64,000 nt of DNA from the NCBI RefSeq assembly GCF_022012335.1, contig NZ_JAKLTO010000003.1, positions 1-64,000 of the forward strand, in the 5' to 3' direction. Each line of letters opens with the position of its first letter. The first letter of the stretch is position 1. The stretch is from Flavobacterium sp. SM15 (lineage in GTDB: Bacteria; Bacteroidota; Bacteroidia; Flavobacteriales; Flavobacteriaceae). The notes beneath the pieces are model-generated. The model saw nothing but the letters and a program-made list of their open reading frames with translations. It made no database searches and was not told where the DNA came from. The position numbers were made by a program, and so were the translations under genes. This document shows, piece after piece, positions 30,008 to 38,599 of this stretch.

Positions 30008-30408
30008 TATTTGGACGCTAAAAATTCTTGATAATCACGAATATAATCCGATTCAGAAAAAATATCTTCAGCTAAAACCAAACAAACCGCTCCTGAGGAA
30101 AAATTTTGCAATTCCCTCCAAATTCCAGTAGGTATATGCAATCCGGCATTCGGTTTATTCAGTAAAATTGTTTTTGAAGATTGCCCATCGTTCAAAACTA
30201 TTTCGAAACTCCCGCTTAAAGGAATGATTAACTGTTGTTGTCTAATATGGGAATGACCACCTCGATAAGCTGTACTCGGCACATCGAAAAGATAATAAAC
30301 CCTTTTAAAATTAAAAGGCAAAAAACCTTCCTGAACAAACGCTAAATTCCCTCTAACATCATTTATTACGGGAAGTTCTATCATTTTGCAATCTTGAACT
30401 GTAGTCAT
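30007..30408 (-). CDS. Sugar 3,4-ketoisomerase, FdtA/QdtA-type cupin
   Basis: 133 residues, a WxcM-like cupin. The catalytic histidine pair is His52 and His54 in YRGGHSHIRQQQ, as in dTDP-4-oxo-6-deoxyglucose 3,4-ketoisomerases. VYYLFDVP and GLHIPTGIWRELQNFS are also family motifs. It makes the 3-keto sugar used by an FdtB-type aminotransferase, which is present at 36439-37518. Whether the product has the galacto (Fuc3N) or gluco (Qui3N) form cannot be read from motifs. It lies between two GT4 genes with gaps of 3 bases and minus 1 base. Confidence 0.88.
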   Translation of the reverse strand: MTTVQDCKMIELPVINDVRGNLAFVQEGFLPFNFKRVYYLFDVPSTAYRGGHSHIRQQQLIIPLSGSFEIVLNDGQSSKTILLNKPNAGLHIPTGIWRELQNFSSGAVCLVLAEDIFSESDYIRDYQEFLASK

Positions 30409-30411
30409 TCT

Positions 30412-31512
30412 TTATTTGATATTCATTAAATCAAGCCATTGCCTTCCAATGCTTTCCAAAGAAAATTTTCGAATGGAACCCAAGGCATTTTGCTTGCAAT
30501 TTACATATAATTTTTCATCGGTTACCATTAAATCCATGGCTTCTGTGAGCTTTTCCTTGTTTTGATTTTCCACCAAAAGCCCGTTTACTTTATCTGCTAT
30601 GATTTCTCTTGGACCAGAATCACAATCGAATGCTACCACTGGCGTCCCACAAGCTAATGATTCCAGTAAAACCATTGGCAAACCTTCATTAGCACTGCTC
30701 AAAACTGTAAACTTCGCGTTTTTAAGGTATTTGAAAGGATTAGATTCATAACCTATAAGATTTACAAAATCTGTGAGCTGCAATTCTTTAACCTGTTGCA
30801 ATAATTTCGGTTTTAGATCTCCATCGCCAATAATTATCAGATGAATATTCTTGTTTGGTAAAACCGATTTAGAATAACAATCAATCAATACATCAAACTG
30901 TTTTATTCGAGTTTCAAATTGACCTACTGCCACAATGTATTGATTATCAATAGTGATTTCTTCCGATGCTTTTTGCTGAATTTCCTCAATGGGAATCGGG
31001 TTATAAATCGTGAGTACATTTTTAAGTTTATGCTTTTGCTCAATAAGCTCTTTAATTTGATTGGTAATGGCAACGTTAGCCAAAGAAGAACCGTACATTA
31101 AACGGGTAAACCACGAATTATTCGGCATATAATGATCAATTAGAAAACTATGTACCGTAAATATTGTTTTGGTTTTGTAAACCCAACGCGCCAGCAAAAG
31201 TTCTTGAATTGGTTTAACTCTAAAACGAAAATCAATAATATAATCAAATTGGTTGTGATCAAGATAGTCTTTAATCGCCTTTAACCGTTTCCATTTATTC
31301 AGAAAACCGTTAGACTGATCCTTTAGCAGACCTAAATTCAGGAGTTTTCCGACATAAGGAAATGTTACCTCATCAATGACAATAATATTATGAACTTCAA
31401 ATCCTTGGGCATCAAAAAACAACGACAGGTTTGCCATTACCCTATCGCCGCCGCCGCCGCTTAAACGGTAACCAATTAATGCTATTTTAGGTCGTTTCCC
31501 TTGGATTGTCAT
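30412..31512 (-). CDS. Glycosyltransferase family 4
   Basis: 366 residues, GT-B fold. The Gly-rich loop at the N-terminus is YRLSGGGGDRVMANL, and the donor motif is EGLPMVLLESLACGTPV followed by GPREII. IVAVGQFETRIKQFDVLI begins the C-terminal domain. It is first in a three-gene unit with the ketoisomerase and the second GT4 gene. The promoter overlaps the start of the divergent GT2 gene. Confidence 0.93.
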   Translation of the reverse strand: MTIQGKRPKIALIGYRLSGGGGDRVMANLSLFFDAQGFEVHNIIVIDEVTFPYVGKLLNLGLLKDQSNGFLNKWKRLKAIKDYLDHNQFDYIIDFRFRVKPIQELLLARWVYKTKTIFTVHSFLIDHYMPNNSWFTRLMYGSSLANVAITNQIKELIEQKHKLKNVLTIYNPIPIEEIQQKASEEITIDNQYIVAVGQFETRIKQFDVLIDCYSKSVLPNKNIHLIIIGDGDLKPKLLQQVKELQLTDFVNLIGYESNPFKYLKNAKFTVLSSANEGLPMVLLESLACGTPVVAFDCDSGPREIIADKVNGLLVENQNKEKLTEAMDLMVTDEKLYVNCKQNALGSIRKFSLESIGRQWLDLMNIK

Positions 31513-31533
31513 TCGGTTTGATTATTTTCGTAT

Positions 31534-31566
31534 CAAATATAAAACTCTCAACCGAAAAACATGCAA
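31534..31566 (-). promoter_or_regulatory. Promoter of the GT4-fdtA-GT4 unit
   Basis: On the minus strand a TTG (31564-31566) is followed by 22 bases and TATATTTG (31534-31541), fitting TTG-N17-23-TAnnTTTG. The TTG lies inside the first codons of the divergent GT2 gene. Confidence 0.6.
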
Positions 31567-32448
31567 AAATCGCCAATGGTTACCGTAATTTGTTTGTGTT
31601 ACAACCATGCGGAGTTTGTTGTTGAGACTTTAAATTCAGTTCTAAATCAATCCTATCCAAATGTAGAACTAATTATTGCTGATGATTGCAGTACGGATAA
31701 TTCGGTCGAGGTAATCGAAAATTGGCTGCTAAACCACCCGGAAATTCTTTTTATAAAAAACGAAAAAAATTTAGGCAACACTAAAACCTTCAACAAAGCT
31801 TTCCGTCATTCCAAAGGTGATTATTTAATTGATTTGGCTGCGGATGATTTATTGCTTTCGGAATGTATCAGTAAACAAGTTAACGCTTTTGAAGTTTCCG
31901 ATTTGGATAATTTGGGTATTGTTTATGGAAATGTTGCAAATATTTTGGAAGACAACAGTTTCGACTCTTATTACTTTCCTGTTGATGAAACAAAAAAAGT
32001 GACTGGAAAAATTGCTCGGGGCGATATTTATCTTGAAGTTCTTACCGGAGAAGCACTATGTTCGGTTTCTTCCATGGTAAAACGATCGGTTTTTGAAAAA
32101 CTTGGAGGTTATGATGAAAATCTGGCTTATGAAGATCTAGATTTCTGGATTCGCACTTCACGAACTTATAATTTCGAATTCATTGATGACATTCTGGTTC
32201 AAAAACGTATTGTAAAAACATCGTTAACTCATGATTTTCACAGAAAAAACAGTAAACGTTCCCGGATTGTGAACTATTCGACCTATTTGATAATCAAAAA
32301 AGCGTATCAGCTTAATAAAACTAAGGAAGAAGATTTAGCATTGGGAAAAAGGGTGAATTATGAATTACTTTTAGCCTTAAAAAACAATGATTTTCTTTTA
32401 CTCTCAAAATATATACTCCTTAAAATAAAGAAGATAGCCTTAAATTAA
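31561..32448 (+). CDS. Glycosyltransferase family 2
   Basis: 295 residues, GT-A fold. VTVICLCYNHAEFVVETL and LIIADDCSTDNSVEV form the nucleotide-sugar site, DLAADD is in the DXD position, and the acidic catalytic pair is in AYEDLDFWIR. No membrane segment except a hydrophobic C-terminus. It is transcribed alone; its stop codon lies inside a strong terminator hairpin. Confidence 0.93.
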   Translation: MQKSPMVTVICLCYNHAEFVVETLNSVLNQSYPNVELIIADDCSTDNSVEVIENWLLNHPEILFIKNEKNLGNTKTFNKAFRHSKGDYLIDLAADDLLLSECISKQVNAFEVSDLDNLGIVYGNVANILEDNSFDSYYFPVDETKKVTGKIARGDIYLEVLTGEALCSVSSMVKRSVFEKLGGYDENLAYEDLDFWIRTSRTYNFEFIDDILVQKRIVKTSLTHDFHRKNSKRSRIVNYSTYLIIKKAYQLNKTKEEDLALGKRVNYELLLALKNNDFLLLSKYILLKIKKIALN

Positions 32449-32468
32449 TTAAGGCTATCTTTAAAATT
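32431..32468. terminator. Terminator at the end of the GT2 gene
   Basis: AAGATAGCCTTAA (32431-32443) pairs perfectly with TTAAGGCTATCTT (32449-32461) around ATTAA. The GT2 stop codon is in the hairpin. It lies between convergent genes and may serve both. Confidence 0.85.
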
Positions 32469-34230
32469 ATTTTTTAATAAATTTTATTGTTTCATTTACA
32501 GCATTCCCATTAATTTTAACGATATAAACACCGCTAGAAATATTTGGCAACATTACTTCTAAAGTTTGCTCATTGCTTTCTGAAGTATAAACTACCTTAC
32601 CAAAAATATCAACAATTTTTATTGACAATTTTCCTTTATTTTCTCCAAAATTCAACATAAAGTTTCCATTATTTGGATTTGGATATAAATTGCAGGTGTT
32701 TTTAGATGCTTTTCCTTCCTCACTAATATTTTGCATTCTTGATGAATTAGAAACTGGAGTATTGCATGCAGTATTTGAGGTATTAATTTTCAAATCCATA
32801 GTTGCTTTATAATCACCACTAATCACATCAATACTATTTCTTGCACTAAAATCTAATACAGCACTGTTAGTGAGTATATTATTACTCATTTTAATTTTAT
32901 AGGGATTCGTCTTTAATATAAATTTCCATCTGTCAATTATCCTATTATCGATTTCAACAGTTCCTAAAGCATCTGCCATATCTCTAGCCATATCTACCGC
33001 TTTATAAGCTTCTAATCTACCCGCTCCTATTTTACCCTGATATAAAATATTTTGAGGAAGCAAATCATTTTTAACTGCTGTAAGCTTTAGGATAGATTCA
33101 ACTTCATCAGGAAACAAACATGGATTTACAGAAAACATCAGTCCAATTGTACCGGTAACCATGGGAGCAGATATCGATGTTCCTCCATCATATGCATAAA
33201 CCGTAGCATTAGACATGGAAACTCCAAGAACACCTCTACCAGGTGCCGAAAGATCTACATTTGTATTATAAGTTGCATAAAATGGCGGATTTGTGCGTAA
33301 AAAAACGTCTTTCCATAAATTTTCATCAACTCCTGAAGTACCAATATCATAATGATGACCAACATTGGTAACAGAAATAACATTATTGTAAGATGCCGGA
33401 AAATGATCATATTGCGGACCTGAAGGGCAAGACCAGGATCCATTCCCAGCTGCCGCAACTAAAACCACTCCAAAATCCTCCCAAATAGATTTTAATAATT
33501 CATCCTCATATGTTATGGGGTTTGTTTGACATCCACCCCAACTCATATTAATCACCCTTACTCCACTTGTTACCAAAGGCATCAAACCTGAATATCCTAA
33601 AGCAGAAGATCTAACGCTGCAGTTATATCCTATAGATGCCATACCTATCCCGTTATTAGATTGTGCCGCACAAATACTACTTACCAATGTTCCATGACTT
33701 GACGAAGTGCCGGAAATTGCACTTGCATCAACGGAAAAAGTTTTTCCAACTAAATCTTGTTGAGAAGTATTAACATTTGTATCATTTACACCTAATAGAA
33801 TTTTTGAGTTTCCCGTAGTAATATCCCAAGCCTGTTGTGCATTAATAAAACTTAGTTCTGGTTGTGCACCGCTCAATCCAAAATCATTGGGCATGAAAAG
33901 AGGTGTTATTTCTGGCACCTTCACTATCCCTTTATAATAATTTGAATATTCGGAATTTAATACAGTAACAAAATCCTCACTACATTCTAAAATATAAGTC
34001 CGTTTAAGAAGTTCTCTAATAGCTCCTGGAAAAGCCAGCTCAAATTTCACTACCTCATTTTTTTTAAATAAGTTAGTCAAATCATCATTTTCAAAAACTA
34101 TTCCACCTCCTTTGGATTCAGGAATCGGAATCCCTTGCTTATTAATTATTTCAACATAGAATTTTGCATTATTCTGAGCATAATTCAAATTGAAACATAA
34201 TAATCCAATAATAAATAAAATGTATTTCAT
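32467..34230 (-). CDS. Secreted subtilisin-like serine protease with T9SS type A domain
   Basis: 587 residues with a signal peptide ending in LNYAQ. The S8 catalytic triad is Asp150 (GVNDTNV), His179 (SSSHGTLVSS) and Ser352 (GGTSISAPM), and the oxyanion Asn is in AAAGNGSW. Residues about 20-110 may be a propeptide. The last about 75 residues (NLYPNPNNGNFMLNF to the end) are a T9SS type A sorting domain, so it is exported to the cell surface. It starts one base after the coiled-coil surface protein gene and so is probably co-translated with it. Confidence 0.95.
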   Translation of the reverse strand: MKYILFIIGLLCFNLNYAQNNAKFYVEIINKQGIPIPESKGGGIVFENDDLTNLFKKNEVVKFELAFPGAIRELLKRTYILECSEDFVTVLNSEYSNYYKGIVKVPEITPLFMPNDFGLSGAQPELSFINAQQAWDITTGNSKILLGVNDTNVNTSQQDLVGKTFSVDASAISGTSSSHGTLVSSICAAQSNNGIGMASIGYNCSVRSSALGYSGLMPLVTSGVRVINMSWGGCQTNPITYEDELLKSIWEDFGVVLVAAAGNGSWSCPSGPQYDHFPASYNNVISVTNVGHHYDIGTSGVDENLWKDVFLRTNPPFYATYNTNVDLSAPGRGVLGVSMSNATVYAYDGGTSISAPMVTGTIGLMFSVNPCLFPDEVESILKLTAVKNDLLPQNILYQGKIGAGRLEAYKAVDMARDMADALGTVEIDNRIIDRWKFILKTNPYKIKMSNNILTNSAVLDFSARNSIDVISGDYKATMDLKINTSNTACNTPVSNSSRMQNISEEGKASKNTCNLYPNPNNGNFMLNFGENKGKLSIKIVDIFGKVVYTSESNEQTLEVMLPNISSGVYIVKINGNAVNETIKFIKK

Positions 34231-34231
34231 A

Positions 34232-35083
34232 TTACTTACCTTGTAAAGTTTCGATTTTCTTATTTAACTCAATAATGTAAAGCGTCAATTCCTCAACTTT
34301 TTGAAGTAATAATTTGTTCATTTCACCTAATTCAATTCCGTTTTTCTCAACTTCTGATGCAGATGGAATATCTTTTAAATGCCCTTTTTCTTTAATATGT
34401 TTTTCAACCTCTTGCAGGGTAGGTAATTTATAATTGTCTTCGAAAACAAAATCTGCCCAAGTAGTATAAACTTTAACTCTATGTGCTCTTACTGCTCCAT
34501 TTACAGCCAATCTATACACATCACTTCCATCCACAAAGCTGGTTGTCCCAATCCCTAAATACGAATCTGTTTTAGGCATCGTAAAAGTTACTTTATTATT
34601 ACCATCCTCAAAAATTCTCACTAAATCTTCCTGACTCTTATTCATGATCATCATATCTGTTGTTCCTCCAGTATTAGCCACAAATCGGAATCTTCCAAAA
34701 TCATTTCTGTCTTCTATAGCAAAATAAACCTGAGACTGGGGATTATAATTGGATTGAGGGAAATCAAAAAATTTCAAGCTTCTCCATTTCGGATTACCAT
34801 TTAAAAGTCTTCCAGCGTTTAAAACAATTGATTTTTCATTTCTCTCATCAGTGGAGCTAAAAGTTTGCCCATCGGGAGTACCGTCAACAAATAATGAAGA
34901 TACTTTAGCTCTCCCATTAACCTCAAGTTTTTCTGAAGGAGCATTAGTCCCAATCCCAACATTTGTATTTGTTGTTGGACTGTTTGGTAACACGCTGGCA
35001 CTTCCTCCTGTAGAGGTATTAATCTGGGCATTAATTGTAAAACCAGTCCCTAACAACAAAATTGCAAGAAAATTCTTTTTCAT
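34232..35083 (-). CDS. Secreted surface protein with tail-fibre-like N-terminus and coiled-coil end
   Basis: 283 residues, signal peptide ending in TINAQ. NVGIGTNAPSEKLEVNG is the hallmark of a flavobacterial family of tail-fibre-like secreted proteins. The C-terminal part (KLPTLQEVEKHIKEKGHLKD, then LGEMNKLLLQKVEELTLYI) is of the type that ends in a coiled coil. No T9SS sorting domain is seen. It is followed after one base by the subtilisin gene, so the protease may process it. That link is inference. Confidence 0.8.
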   Translation of the reverse strand: MKKNFLAILLLGTGFTINAQINTSTGGSASVLPNSPTTNTNVGIGTNAPSEKLEVNGRAKVSSLFVDGTPDGQTFSSTDERNEKSIVLNAGRLLNGNPKWRSLKFFDFPQSNYNPQSQVYFAIEDRNDFGRFRFVANTGGTTDMMIMNKSQEDLVRIFEDGNNKVTFTMPKTDSYLGIGTTSFVDGSDVYRLAVNGAVRAHRVKVYTTWADFVFEDNYKLPTLQEVEKHIKEKGHLKDIPSASEVEKNGIELGEMNKLLLQKVEELTLYIIELNKKIETLQGK

Positions 35084-35110
35084 TTTTTATTTTTTTTAAG
35101 TTAATACTTA

Positions 35111-35118
35111 CGAAAGTA
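35111..35118 (-). promoter_or_regulatory. Possible -7 box for the surface protein gene
   Basis: TACTTTCG on the minus strand, 28 bases before the ATG at 35083. It is identical to the box upstream of mdh. Confidence 0.4.
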
Positions 35119-35165
35119 TTGAAATAAAATAATTAAAAAAAAGAAAAATATTACAAAAAATAAAT

Positions 35166-36437
35166 TTAATGTTGTTTTTTAAAAAATAAAAACAGTACTC
35201 CTAAATAAACAAAGTACTCAATGGTATGTGCTATCACAACTCCTTCCACACCAAATACCTTTATCAAATAAAAAGAAGAAAAATACAGTGTGCTAAGTGA
35301 TAATATTTCAGTGAAAATGTAAGTTTTAGTCATCTTTTTGGCTAATAGCTGATAACCAAAAATCAAAGAAGCAGCTTTAAAAGTATCGCCCAACAATTGC
35401 CAGAAAAACAACTCACTTACCGGCTCGAAGTCTTTAGTAAAAAGAATTTGGATTATGAGATTCCGCAAAAAAAACATCACAATCATTACAAGAAAAAAAA
35501 CAGGCATAATGTTTTTAAAATAACTTAAAAAAACACCTTTAGTTTCCCTATCATTTTCAGACAAAGCTAACTTTGGAAGAAAATAAACCGATAACAATGT
35601 GGTAACAAACATCATGTAATAAGAAGAAATTCTGGAAACCGCTTCCCAGTATCCGGCCTGATCTGCCCCCAAAGATTCAATCACGTTATTTCTTATGGCT
35701 AAAAAAACAATAGGTCCCAATATCCCTGAAGCCAATGCCATTAATGTATACGAAGACAATCCTTTTATGATGGAAAAATCAAATTGTCCAAAAGAAACAT
35801 ACCGTAAAAACTGTATTTCAGAGTTGATATAATAATATGACATCAGAAACAATAACGACGGAGTAATAATCACCGATAGCAAAGCCCCTAAAGTATGCAG
35901 CTTCCAGATTAAAACAACCGATACAACCAAACCGATACTATTTCCAAAAATTGAAACGTAGATTACTTTTGAAAACTTACTCAACCCGTTTATAATTGCT
36001 ACAAAAATCAAGTTGGCTACATACCAAGGCAAACCAACCGCTAATGCCTTAAAAACTATTCCATACGGATTTGCTGCTCCAAAGATTTCGTTATTCCAAT
36101 AACTGGAAAAAAAGAATAAAGCCAAACTGATGGCAATGGACAATAACATTAAGGCGATAAAAACCGTTGAAATAATTTTTTTTAAACCTTGCTTATCTTT
36201 TTCATTTTCGGCGACATACTTTACAATCCCATTTTGAAAACCCAACATTGAAAAAGTCTCAATGGTAGAAATAAAATTACGAAGGTTCCCCACCAATGCC
36301 ATACCGCTTGGACCAACAAAAACAGCGATTACTTTCGAGGTGATTAATCCGATGAAAATCTTAAGAATTACGCTCAAACTATTCAATGAACTAATTCTGA
36401 AAAGCGGCTTATTGACTATGTTTCGAATAAATTCCAA
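35166..36437 (-). CDS. Wzx-type polysaccharide flippase
   Basis: 423 residues with about 12 to 14 hydrophobic segments spread over the whole length. The N-terminus (SLSVILKIFIGLITSKVIAV followed by GPSGMALVGNLRNF) closely resembles the WzxE-like O-antigen translocases. It would flip a lipid-linked oligosaccharide across the inner membrane. It starts one base after the aminotransferase gene, the same order as wecE-wzxE of the enterobacterial common antigen cluster. Confidence 0.9.
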   Translation of the reverse strand: MEFIRNIVNKPLFRISSLNSLSVILKIFIGLITSKVIAVFVGPSGMALVGNLRNFISTIETFSMLGFQNGIVKYVAENEKDKQGLKKIISTVFIALMLLSIAISLALFFFSSYWNNEIFGAANPYGIVFKALAVGLPWYVANLIFVAIINGLSKFSKVIYVSIFGNSIGLVVSVVLIWKLHTLGALLSVIITPSLLFLMSYYYINSEIQFLRYVSFGQFDFSIIKGLSSYTLMALASGILGPIVFLAIRNNVIESLGADQAGYWEAVSRISSYYMMFVTTLLSVYFLPKLALSENDRETKGVFLSYFKNIMPVFFLVMIVMFFLRNLIIQILFTKDFEPVSELFFWQLLGDTFKAASLIFGYQLLAKKMTKTYIFTEILSLSTLYFSSFYLIKVFGVEGVVIAHTIEYFVYLGVLFLFFKKQH

Positions 36438-36438
36438 A

Positions 36439-37518
36439 TCAATATTCGTTTAAAGCCTGAATTACAAAACTTACCTCATCCTGCGTTAAAACAGAACTCA
36501 TGGGCAAACTCAAAATTTCTTCATGGATTTTTTCGGTTATCGGAAATGATAAATGATGAAAATCTTTCATACTTACCTGTTTATGAGGTGCTACCGGGTA
36601 ATGAATCAAGGTTTGGATTCCTCTTTCGGAAAGATAGTCTTGTAACTCCTCTCTATTTTTGGTTCGAATTACAAAAAGGTGAAAAACATGATTATCGGAA
36701 CCGTCGTAATAAGGCAAAACAATTTTATCATTCTTAATTTCAGACAAATAACGATTGGCAACTGCTCTTCGTTTGTCGTTTTCTTGCTGAACATCAGGTA
36801 ATTTCACTCTTAAAAAGGCGGCTTGCAGTTCATCCAAGCGAGAATTATAACCAATATAATCGTTATAATATTTCTTTTGAGAACCATAATTCGAAAGTGA
36901 TTTTATGGTTTTAGCAAGCTGTTCATCATTAGTCAACACGGCTCCTCCATCGCCTAAAGCACCAAGGTTTTTTCCCGGATAAAAGCTAAAAGTACGCGCA
37001 TGACTTCCTTTAAAAGGTAAACCGTGGCCTTGAGCCGCATCTTCCACCATGAGCAGGTTATGCTTGTAACCAATTTCAATTAGCGCGTCCATATCGGCTA
37101 ACTGACCGTACAAATGCACAATCAGCATTCCTTTGGTTTTGCTGGTGATTTTCTCTTCTATTTGCTTCGGATCGATGTTATAAGTCGCTAAATTAGGTTC
37201 AACCAAAACCGGAACCAAATCTGCATGAAGAATTGCCAGAATCGATGCAATGTAAGTATTGGCCGGAACAATGATTTCGTCGCCTTTTTGAAGGTAACCC
37301 AATTCAATATACGCTTTGAAAGCCAATATGATAGCATCGAGCCCATTCCCAACCCCAACACAATATTTTGAACCGCTGAAAGCAGCAAATTCTTCTTCAA
37401 AAGCTTTTACCTCATCGCCTAAAATGTACCAGCCTTTCTCCAAAAACTGATTTAATTTTTGCTGAAAAGCGGCTTCGTAAGGCTTGTTGATCAATTTAAC
37501 GTCTAAAAATTTTACCAT
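36439..37518 (-). CDS. DegT/DnrJ family sugar aminotransferase, FdtB-like
   Basis: 359 residues, PLP-dependent. Lys183 ([14 protein letters not shown]) is the expected Schiff-base lysine, and VEDAAQGHG holds the Asp that binds the pyridine nitrogen. The N-terminus [17 protein letters not shown] and the family length fit dTDP-3-amino-3,6-dideoxyhexose transaminases, and an FdtA-type partner lies 6 kb away. It sits between the FemAB-like and flippase genes with one-base gaps on both sides. Confidence 0.9.
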   Translation of the reverse strand: MVKFLDVKLINKPYEAAFQQKLNQFLEKGWYILGDEVKAFEEEFAAFSGSKYCVGVGNGLDAIILAFKAYIELGYLQKGDEIIVPANTYIASILAILHADLVPVLVEPNLATYNIDPKQIEEKITSKTKGMLIVHLYGQLADMDALIEIGYKHNLLMVEDAAQGHGLPFKGSHARTFSFYPGKNLGALGDGGAVLTNDEQLAKTIKSLSNYGSQKKYYNDYIGYNSRLDELQAAFLRVKLPDVQQENDKRRAVANRYLSEIKNDKIVLPYYDGSDNHVFHLFVIRTKNREELQDYLSERGIQTLIHYPVAPHKQVSMKDFHHLSFPITEKIHEEILSLPMSSVLTQDEVSFVIQALNEY

Positions 37519-37519
37519 G

Positions 37520-38485
37520 CTAAATATCTAATGCTGTGTAGGCTGCGGTTTGAAATTTTATGAAATTTTGTACGGAGGTTCTTGCACCGAAACTTTCCTT
37601 CCAGTATGCGAGGCCTTCGTTTAGTTTTCGCCCGTCATTTTCTGAAGAACTTCCAAAACTAACGTATTTTTTATCGGAATATTTTCTGATGATAAAATCA
37701 AACAATACATCCAATGCAGCGGTATCGTTTCTGTCCTCGCTTCCGGAACTGTATTGAAAATGTGCCACGGTATCGGTTAAAAACATCACGACTCCAGCTT
37801 TTAAATTTCCATCCTGATACGCATTGAACAAGACTATTTTTTCAGGAAAAAGCACGGCCAGTTTTTTAATTTCCTCCAGAGAATGAACCGGTTGCACTCC
37901 AAAACGGTTTACAAGGTTCGGGGTCAAAATCTGATTCCAGAAATCGTCGTAATTCTTATCTTGTTTGATTTCTATATTGAGATTTTCCGCTAATGTTAAA
38001 GCTCTTTTTCTGTTTCGGTTAGGTTTGTATTTTTCGCTATTGTCAATAACCAGATACACATCGGAACGAACCACATCGGCTCCTGCTAAAAATGCAACAT
38101 AATCGATTTCCTCGGAAATAGTTTTGTGATAGATTTTCGGAAGCATTTTAAGGGAAAACTGATTTAGCTGATGATCGCTCATGAACTTCAGAATCGCTTT
38201 AAAAACAAGTGTATATTCTTTAATACGAATATCTTTTTTCACCAAAACACCACCGTAACTCAAGCCTTGATGGGAAAAAATTTCATTTTCTTTTTTATTG
38301 GCAGCCAGACAGGCAATCAGTTTTTCAGATTCAAAAACCAGAAGGGAAAAATCTTCAAAACGATCGGAGTGGTACTCCATAAAATCACGATGAAAAAGAA
38401 ATGTCGCGTTTTTGGACTGAGCAATAAATTCATTCCAAAGCGCATAATCCGATTTTTGATATTTTCGTACGGTATAGTTTTTCAC
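37520..38485 (-). CDS. FemAB-like GNAT acyltransferase
   Basis: 321 residues. Two GNAT-type halves are suggested, with [11 protein letters not shown] in the first and the FemAB/Acetyltransf_6-like core ([20 protein letters not shown]) in the second. The protein is soluble. It precedes the sugar aminotransferase by one base. That suggests it acylates the new amino group, which in characterised Fuc3NAc or Qui3NAc pathways is done by a left-handed-helix acetyltransferase such as FdtC or QdtC, none of which is seen here. The donor and acceptor are unknown. Confidence 0.75.
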   Translation of the reverse strand: MKNYTVRKYQKSDYALWNEFIAQSKNATFLFHRDFMEYHSDRFEDFSLLVFESEKLIACLAANKKENEIFSHQGLSYGGVLVKKDIRIKEYTLVFKAILKFMSDHQLNQFSLKMLPKIYHKTISEEIDYVAFLAGADVVRSDVYLVIDNSEKYKPNRNRKRALTLAENLNIEIKQDKNYDDFWNQILTPNLVNRFGVQPVHSLEEIKKLAVLFPEKIVLFNAYQDGNLKAGVVMFLTDTVAHFQYSSGSEDRNDTAALDVLFDFIIRKYSDKKYVSFGSSSENDGRKLNEGLAYWKESFGARTSVQNFIKFQTAAYTALDI

Positions 38486-38599
38486 AGGCCTTTATAAACT
38501 TCGGAAAAGTAGTAAATTTTCTCCAAAAAAACTCAGTAAATTGAAACCGCTAGCCTATTTATTATCAAATAATTACTATTTTTAGCCAAAAGAATCCGT

